Position numbers and translations under genes: made by a program
Notes under the pieces: model-generated
Database searches by the model: none
Seen by the model: only the letters and a program-made list of their open reading frames with translations
What the model was told of the DNA's origin: nothing
Origin: Betaproteobacteria bacterium
Lineage (GTDB): Bacteria > Pseudomonadota > Gammaproteobacteria > Burkholderiales > SG8-39
Assembly (NCBI GenBank): GCA_009693335.1
Contig: SHXK01000005.1
Span: 1 to 47,368, forward strand
Length of the DNA stretch: 47,368 nt
Direction of reading: 5' to 3'
In this document: piece after piece, positions 42,703-47,368 of the stretch
Position numbering within the stretch: the first letter of the stretch is position 1
Layout: every line of letters starts with the position of its first letter

Positions 42703-42893
42703 AAACTTCTTTGTCCCCTGCTGTGTTCGACAGGGCCCATATTTTCCGAACCGATAGCTTCCCCTGGTTGCGGATTCCAGCGCCACTGTTGTGATCGTCC
42801 CTCGCCTTCGGGCCCGCCGGACGAACCTGAGGTGGCCGGTACGCGACCGCCCTGATTAAGCAGGGTTCGGAGGCCGGGCCCATCGGCACGAGC
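42703..42893 (+). ncRNA. ssrS: 6S RNA
   Basis: Regulatory RNA that mimics an open promoter and binds sigma-70 RNA polymerase. Downstream of zapA, as in most proteobacteria. The region can fold as a long imperfect hairpin: CCCCTGCTGTGTTCGACAGG near the 5' side, a central loop region, a GCCTTCGGGC-type tip near the middle, and GAACCTGAGG ... CCTGATTAAGCAGGGTTCGG on the 3' side. A TACGAT -10-like box at 42690-42695 precedes it. Ends are approximate. Confidence 0.85.
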
Positions 42894-42913
42894 GGGGGAC
42901 TCCCTCACCCACT

Positions 42914-43372
42914 ATGCATGCTTGGCTGATGAAATCCGAGCCCGACGAGTGCGCGATCGACGACGTGCTCGCGGCGCCGAAACACAGGACGCCCTGGAGC
43001 GGTGTGCGCAACTATCAGGCGCGTAATTTCATGCGCGATACGATGCGCGTCGGCGACGGGGTACTGTTTTATCACTCGAGCTGCGCCGAACCCGGCATCG
43101 CGGGCTTGGCCGAGATCGCCACCGCCGCTTACCCCGATCCCACGCAGTTCGACGGCCAGAGCCCCTACTATGACCCCAAGTCGACGCCCTCGGCGCCACG
43201 CTGGTTCTGCGTCGACGTACGCGCGCTCAGGAAAACGCGCCTGGTGCCGGTTTCAGAATTGCGTGCGCACCCGTCGCTGGCGAAACTGTGGACGCTGCGC
43301 CCGGGCAACCGCCTGTCGATCACCCCTGTCAGCGCCACCGAATGGAAATTCATTTGCGGAAAACTCCTATGA
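42914..43372 (+). CDS. EVE-domain protein
   Basis: A 152-residue EVE/PUA-like protein of the thymocyte nuclear protein 1 family, thought to bind modified bases. Visible: [77 protein letters not shown], and the final [20 protein letters not shown]. Coupled to hemE by ATGA overlap. Confidence 0.93.
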   Translation: MHAWLMKSEPDECAIDDVLAAPKHRTPWSGVRNYQARNFMRDTMRVGDGVLFYHSSCAEPGIAGLAEIATAAYPDPTQFDGQSPYYDPKSTPSAPRWFCVDVRALRKTRLVPVSELRAHPSLAKLWTLRPGNRLSITPVSATEWKFICGKLL

Positions 43373-44415
43373 AAAACGATCTCCTGCTGCGGGCGCTGGC
43401 GCGCCAACCCACCGACTCCACGCCGGTCTGGCTGATGCGACAAGCGGGGCGCTATCTCCCCGAGTACAACGCGACGCGGGCCAAGGCGGGAAGTTTTCTC
43501 AAACTGGCCAAGACCCCGGCGCTCGCCGCCGAAGTGGCGCTGCAGCCGCTGACGCGTTTCCCGCTGGATGCCGCAATCCTCTTTTCCGACATCCTCACGG
43601 TGCCCGACGCGATGGGCTTGGGACTTTACTTCGCCGAGGGAGAGGGTCCGCGCTTCGAGCGTCCACTGCGCGATGAAGCGGCCATCGCGCGCCTCGCCGC
43701 GCCCGATCCCACCGTCGAGCTGCGCTACGTACTGGATGCGGTGCGCGAAACCCGCAGCGCGCTGGGCGACCGGGTACCTCTGATCGGCTTCTCCGGCAGC
43801 CCTTACACGCTGGCCTGTTACATGATTGAAGGCTCGGGCAGCAGCGACTGGCGCGCCGTCAAGGAGATGCTGTACGCCCGCCCGGACCTGCTGCATCGCA
43901 TACTCGCCGTCAACGCCTTGGCGGTGACGGATTACCTCAACGCGCAGATTGAAGCCGGCGCGCAGGTGGTGATGTTGTTTGACACCTGGGGCGGGAACCT
44001 CACCGCCGTGCAGTACGAGGAATTTTCACTGTCCTACATGCGTCAAGTGCTGTCGCAAGTCCGCAAAGTTCCGCGCATCGTCTTTACCAAAGGCGGCGGT
44101 GGCTGGCTGGAGAACATCGCTGCCAGCGGTTGCGATGCGGTAGGACTCGATTGGACCGTCGATCCCAGCGCTGCGCGCCAGCGCGTCGGCGCCAAGGTTG
44201 CGCTGCAAGGCAATCTCGATCCTGCGGTGCTATGCGCGCCACCGTCGCGTGTGCGCGAGGAGGTGCGGCGCGTGCTCGATGCCTTCGGCACCGCCCCTGG
44301 CCATATTTTCAATCTCGGTCACGGCATCACACCCCATGCGCGGGTTGACGCGGTCGAAGCCCTTATAGACGAAGTACGTACTTACAGCCGGCAGCTCAGA
44401 GCAGCTCGGGTCTGA
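43369..44415 (+). CDS. hemE: Uroporphyrinogen decarboxylase
   Basis: Haem and B12-branch enzyme that removes four carboxyl groups from uroporphyrinogen III to give coproporphyrinogen III. The 348-residue product has the signature [36 protein letters not shown] with the catalytic Asp, [16 protein letters not shown], and the C-terminal [14 protein letters not shown]. Length and motifs are complete. Starts inside the EVE stop codon (ATGA). Confidence 0.97.
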   Translation: MKNDLLLRALARQPTDSTPVWLMRQAGRYLPEYNATRAKAGSFLKLAKTPALAAEVALQPLTRFPLDAAILFSDILTVPDAMGLGLYFAEGEGPRFERPLRDEAAIARLAAPDPTVELRYVLDAVRETRSALGDRVPLIGFSGSPYTLACYMIEGSGSSDWRAVKEMLYARPDLLHRILAVNALAVTDYLNAQIEAGAQVVMLFDTWGGNLTAVQYEEFSLSYMRQVLSQVRKVPRIVFTKGGGGWLENIAASGCDAVGLDWTVDPSAARQRVGAKVALQGNLDPAVLCAPPSRVREEVRRVLDAFGTAPGHIFNLGHGITPHARVDAVEALIDEVRTYSRQLRAARV

Positions 44416-44551
44416 CTTATGCACACTGGCACGGCAGAGGGAGAATTTCTCGTTCTCCGGGGCGTAGGCCCGGCAGCTTCCGCGCAAGCCATTGATCAAA
44501 AGGAGAAAACTTTCCTGTTGACCGACATTTCTTGGCCTCGTGCCGCTTCCA

Positions 44552-44601
44552 TGTGGACAACTCGCCAAAAAGTCCGGTTTTTATTCACAGCTTTATCCAC
44601 A
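44552..44601 (+). promoter_or_regulatory. Three DnaA-box-like sites ahead of priA
   Basis: TGTGGACAA (44552-44560, TTGTCCACA on the other strand), TTATTCACA (44581-44589) and TTATCCACA (44593-44601), the last two matching the consensus TTATNCACA. They end eight bases before the priA start and may couple priA expression to DnaA. Confidence 0.6.
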
Positions 44602-44609
44602 ATCTACGC

Positions 44610-46628
44610 ATGAGGGTTTTGCGTGTCGCGCTCGATGTCCCAATCGCCAAACTATTTGATTACCTGATCGACAGCGTGATCAACAGCGCGACCCCCGCCG
44701 CTGTCGGCGACCGCGTCGTGGTTCCATTCGGTACGCGCCAGCGCGTTGGCGTGGTGGTTGAAGTGGCCGACGCCAGCGCGGTCGCGGTTTCCCGGCTCAA
44801 ACCGGTCACGCGCGTCCTGGAGGATGCGCCCAGGCTCTCCGCGGCTTGGTTGGAGCAAATGCGCTTCCTCGCTACCTACTATCAGCGACCGTTCGGCGAG
44901 ACCGTGGCGGGCGCACTGCCGGCGCGACTGCGTTCTCTCAAACCGCTGCCCAAGCGCAGAAAGTCCGCTGCAGGAAGCAGCAGTGGCACCGGTGCCGCCG
45001 GGCACCGCTTGGTGTCGAGTCACCAGCCGAATTCGGCGCAGATCCAGGCGATCGAGCGGATCAGTGCCGCACTGGGATCCTTCCGGACGTTCCTGCTGCA
45101 CGGCATTACCGGCAGCGGCAAGACCGAGGTTTACCTGCGACTGATTGCCGAGGTGCTCTCCAGAGGCCTGCAGGCGCTGGTGCTGGTTCCCGAGATTGGG
45201 CTGACGCCCCAACTGGAGGCGCGCTTTCGGCAAGCGTTTCCCGACGCGCGAATTGCCGTGCTGCACAGCGCGCTGGAGGACGCTGCACGCACCCACGCTT
45301 GGCTCGATGCCGCGCGCGGCGATGCGTCTATCATCCTCGGCACCCGGCTGGCGGTGCTCACCCCCTTGCCGCGGTTGGGGATCGTGGTGGTGGATGAGGA
45401 GCACGACGCCTCCTTCAAGCAGCATGAGGGCTTGCGCTACTCCGGGCGCGATGCGGCCGTGCTGCGCGCCAAGCTTGCCGACTGCCCGGTGGTGCTCGGC
45501 ACGGCTACGCCGTCGCTGGAGACCTGGTTCAACTGCCGGGCCGGTCGTTACGCCTTGCTCACCCTGCCGGAACGGGCGGTGCCTGGCGCACAGCTCCCTA
45601 CCGTTCGCACTGTCGACCTACGTATCGAGAGCGCAGAGCACGGGCTGGCGAAACCGGTGCTGGAGGCCATCCGGGCGCGTCTGGCGCGTGGCGAACAAAG
45701 CCTGATCTTCATCAACCGCCGCGGCTATGCGCCGGTCCTCGCCTGCGAGGCCTGCGGCTGGGCGGCGGGCTGCACGCGCTGCAGCGCGCGTATGGTGCTG
45801 CATACGACGGCCGTCGGGGGCTTGCACTGCCACCATTGCGGCGCTCTGGAGAAAGTCCCACGGGAATGCCCGACCTGCGGCAACGTCGATCTGCGCCCGG
45901 TGGGCCGCGGCACTCAGCGCATCGAAGAAACCCTGACGGCGCTCTTTCCAGAGGCGCACATCCTGCGCATTGACCGCGACAGCACCCGCCAGCGCGCCCA
46001 GCTCGCCCGTACGCTGGAGGGCATCGGCCGCGGCGAAGGCGATATCCTGGTGGGTACGCAACTGCTCGCCAAAGGGCACGATTTTCCTAACCTGACCCTG
46101 GTTTGCGTCCTCAACGCCGACAGCGCGCTGCTGTCCACCGACTATCGCTCCGCCGAACGGCTGTTCGCCACGCTCGCCCAGGTCGGGGGCCGCTCCGGTC
46201 GCCGCGAGCAGCCCGGCGAAGTGCTGGTGCAAACCCGCTATCCCGGGCATCCGATGTTCCAGGCGCTCATCCGTCACGACTACGCCGGGTTCGCCGAGTC
46301 GCAGTTGGCCGAGCGCGAGGGCGCAGGCTTTCCGCCTTTCGTCCACGAAGCCGCGCTGCGCGCCGAAGCGAGCAAACTCGAGGTCGCGATGGCCTTCCTG
46401 CGCGCCGCGGCGCGACTCGTCGAAGTGCCCGAGGCCATCCAGGTGTACGACCCAGTGCCGCATGTGATCACCCGGCGCGCCGGCGTCGAGCGCGCGCAAT
46501 TGCTGCTGCAATCGTCGTCGCGCCCCGCGCTGCAGGAATTCCTGCGCCTCTGGTCGGCCACCCTGCCCGCTTCCACGTCGAGCGGCGTGCGCTGGCACCT
46601 CGACGTAGATCCGATCGAATTCGATTGA
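44610..46628 (+). CDS. priA: Primosomal protein N' (replication restart helicase)
   Basis: DEAH/SF2 3'-5' helicase that rebuilds stalled replication forks. The 672-residue product starts MRVLRVALDVPIAKLFDY (3'-DNA-binding domain), has Walker A LLHGITGSGKTEVYL, VVDEEHDASFKQHEGLRYSGRD, TATPSLETWF, the zinc-binding Cys cluster (CEACGWAAGCTRCSARM, CHHCG, CPTCG) and GTQLLAKGHDFPNLTLVCVLNAD, then the C-terminal domain. The frame is open to 44532, but the ATG at 44610 fits homologues. Confidence 0.97.
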   Translation: MRVLRVALDVPIAKLFDYLIDSVINSATPAAVGDRVVVPFGTRQRVGVVVEVADASAVAVSRLKPVTRVLEDAPRLSAAWLEQMRFLATYYQRPFGETVAGALPARLRSLKPLPKRRKSAAGSSSGTGAAGHRLVSSHQPNSAQIQAIERISAALGSFRTFLLHGITGSGKTEVYLRLIAEVLSRGLQALVLVPEIGLTPQLEARFRQAFPDARIAVLHSALEDAARTHAWLDAARGDASIILGTRLAVLTPLPRLGIVVVDEEHDASFKQHEGLRYSGRDAAVLRAKLADCPVVLGTATPSLETWFNCRAGRYALLTLPERAVPGAQLPTVRTVDLRIESAEHGLAKPVLEAIRARLARGEQSLIFINRRGYAPVLACEACGWAAGCTRCSARMVLHTTAVGGLHCHHCGALEKVPRECPTCGNVDLRPVGRGTQRIEETLTALFPEAHILRIDRDSTRQRAQLARTLEGIGRGEGDILVGTQLLAKGHDFPNLTLVCVLNADSALLSTDYRSAERLFATLAQVGGRSGRREQPGEVLVQTRYPGHPMFQALIRHDYAGFAESQLAEREGAGFPPFVHEAALRAEASKLEVAMAFLRAAARLVEVPEAIQVYDPVPHVITRRAGVERAQLLLQSSSRPALQEFLRLWSATLPASTSSGVRWHLDVDPIEFD

Positions 46629-46679
46629 GCAGCGTACAATTATCTTCTTTTACAGGGTAAATGAAGGTATATTGGAATC

Positions 46680-46883
46680 ATGAAAACAACCGTGGATATT
46701 CCGGATAAGGTACTTTCGGAAGCGGTGCGCTACACGGGCGCCGTCACCAAGCGGCAAGCGATTGTTACCGCCATGGAAGACTTCAACCGGCGCAAACGCA
46801 TGGCGGAACTGCTCAAGCACGCCGGCACCTGCGACCGGCTGATGACGGTCGAAGAACTCCAACGGCAGCGGCGCCGGGGCTAA
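46680..46883 (+). CDS. VapB-family antitoxin
   Basis: A 67-residue antitoxin: MKTTVDIPDKVLSEAVRYTGAVTKRQAIVTAMEDFNRRKRMAELLKHAGT is a ribbon-helix-helix of the VapB family; the short tail VEELQRQRRRG follows. A TATATT box at 46668-46673 lies directly ahead, and no ribosome site is obvious, so the message may be leaderless. A small TTTAC-AGG-GTAAA palindrome is at 46649-46661. Toxin gene follows after 3 bases. Confidence 0.85.
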   Translation: MKTTVDIPDKVLSEAVRYTGAVTKRQAIVTAMEDFNRRKRMAELLKHAGTCDRLMTVEELQRQRRRG

Positions 46884-46886
46884 AAC

Positions 46887-47255
46887 ATGGTTCTGGTGGA
46901 CTCGTCCTCCTGGATTCATCTATTCCGTCCGGACGGAGATAAAAAAGTGCGGGCCCGGGTCGAGCAGGCCTTGCAAGCAGGGTTGGCCTGCTGGTGTCCC
47001 ATGATCAGACTGGAATTGTGGAACGGCGCTGCGGGAGACCGTGAAAAAAAGGTTTTGCGGGATTTGGAGCGATTGTTACCCGAACTCGCCATCAATGATG
47101 CTGTTTGGAAATCCTCATTCGACCTGGCCAAACGGGCACGTACTAAAGGCATCACCGTGCCGGCTTCCGATCTGCTCATTGCGGCCTGCGCGCAGGCACA
47201 CGGTGCGCGACTTGAATCGTCGGATTCGGACTTTGAGCTTCTCGCAACGCTCTGA
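46887..47255 (+). CDS. VapC-family PIN toxin
   Basis: A 122-residue PIN ribonuclease: MVLVDSSSWIHLFRP (first Asp), PMIRLELWNGAAGDREKKVLRDL (Glu), GITVPASDLLIAACAQAHGARLESSDSDFELLATL (Asp and final acidic cluster). All acidic positions of an active PIN site are present. It pairs with the VapB-type gene and sits between priA and the next promoter. Confidence 0.87.
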   Translation: MVLVDSSSWIHLFRPDGDKKVRARVEQALQAGLACWCPMIRLELWNGAAGDREKKVLRDLERLLPELAINDAVWKSSFDLAKRARTKGITVPASDLLIAACAQAHGARLESSDSDFELLATL

Positions 47256-47292
47256 GTTCGTAAATCCTCGGCGGCCAGGAAGAAAGTAGAAA

Positions 47293-47319
47293 TTGGTGAG
47301 TGATTCCGAGAGTTATAAT
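47293..47319 (+). promoter_or_regulatory. Promoter of the next gene
   Basis: TTGGTG (47293-47298) and a perfect TATAAT (47314-47319) with 15-base spacing, 13 bases before an ATG. Confidence 0.5.
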
Positions 47320-47332
47320 CCGCGCCCTTTTC

Positions 47333-47368
47333 ATGCCCAGCCCCAAGGACACCGTCCAAGCCATACTT
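47333..47368 (+). CDS. Start of a further gene (cut by window end)
   Basis: Twelve codons, MPSPKDTVQAIL, follow a good -10 box. Too little remains to name it; it runs out of the window. Confidence 0.4.
   Translation, partial: MPSPKDTVQAIL

Noticed and set aside
44441-44459. GGAGAA/TTCTCC inverted repeat after hemE as a terminator
   Set aside because: Six-base arms without a T-run; too weak to call.
44419-44613. Small open frame between hemE and priA
   Set aside because: It runs through the DnaA-box region, has no ribosome site and no family text.

Overview
The window reads as a chromosomal segment of a high-GC betaproteobacterium. The reasons are the order of an isoaspartyl methyltransferase, a TolC-type porin, waaA and waaC at one end; the order zapB-zapA-6S RNA-EVE protein-hemE-priA at the other; and a complete Gram-negative lipopolysaccharide (LPS) gene set between them. 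I saw no tRNA, rRNA, CRISPR array, transposase or integrase. The genus cannot be told from what is visible.

Left flank (1-8.2 kb): thiC (3' end outside the window), pcm-like, tolC, waaA, waaC, a GSU2403-type nucleotidyltransferase-fold gene and a divergent WaaE/KdtX-like glycosyltransferase. Accessory islet (8.2-12.6 kb): two TumE/TumA-like toxin-antitoxin (TA) modules with palindromic operators, one intact glycosyltransferase, and wreckage: a HicB relic, a PIN gene and a glycosyltransferase that both lost their 5' ends at one junction, and a gmd fragment.

O-antigen/LPS block (12.66-39.65 kb): almost every gene is on the minus strand and many are coupled by 1-23 base overlaps. In transcription order it runs from WaaQ-like heptosyltransferase, through GT4, CgeB-like GT, msbA, GT4, GT9, methyltransferase, CgeB-like GT, waaL, GT9, GT4, a WbpV/K-like reductase, WbpL-like and WbpM-like proteins, rmlB, rmlA, rmlC and rmlD, to a WbpE-like aminotransferase, a UDP-glucuronate-type epimerase and a UDP-HexNAc dehydrogenase. 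Together these would build dTDP-L-rhamnose and UDP-amino-sugar/uronic-acid precursors, start the repeat on undecaprenyl phosphate, flip lipid A-core and ligate O-antigen.

The junctions of the dTDP-rhamnose operon are packed with TA genes: Phd/VapC between rmlB and rmlA; ParD-like/zeta and a nucleotidyltransferase pair between rmlC and rmlD; RelBE plus a Phd/VapC relic after rmlD. Two of these inserts (RelBE and ParD/zeta), and a separate two-gene insert ahead of waaL, are bounded by imperfect direct repeats of the neighbouring gene end (74, 25 and 38 bp). No recombinase is present. This repeated pattern of small cargo inserted at gene junctions with duplication of the junction is the most interesting feature of the window.

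Right flank (39.7-47.4 kb): btuB under a cobalamin riboswitch and closed by a strong hairpin, then on the plus strand zapB, zapA, 6S RNA, an EVE-domain protein, hemE, priA (preceded by three DnaA-box-like sites), a VapBC module and the first codons of a further gene.
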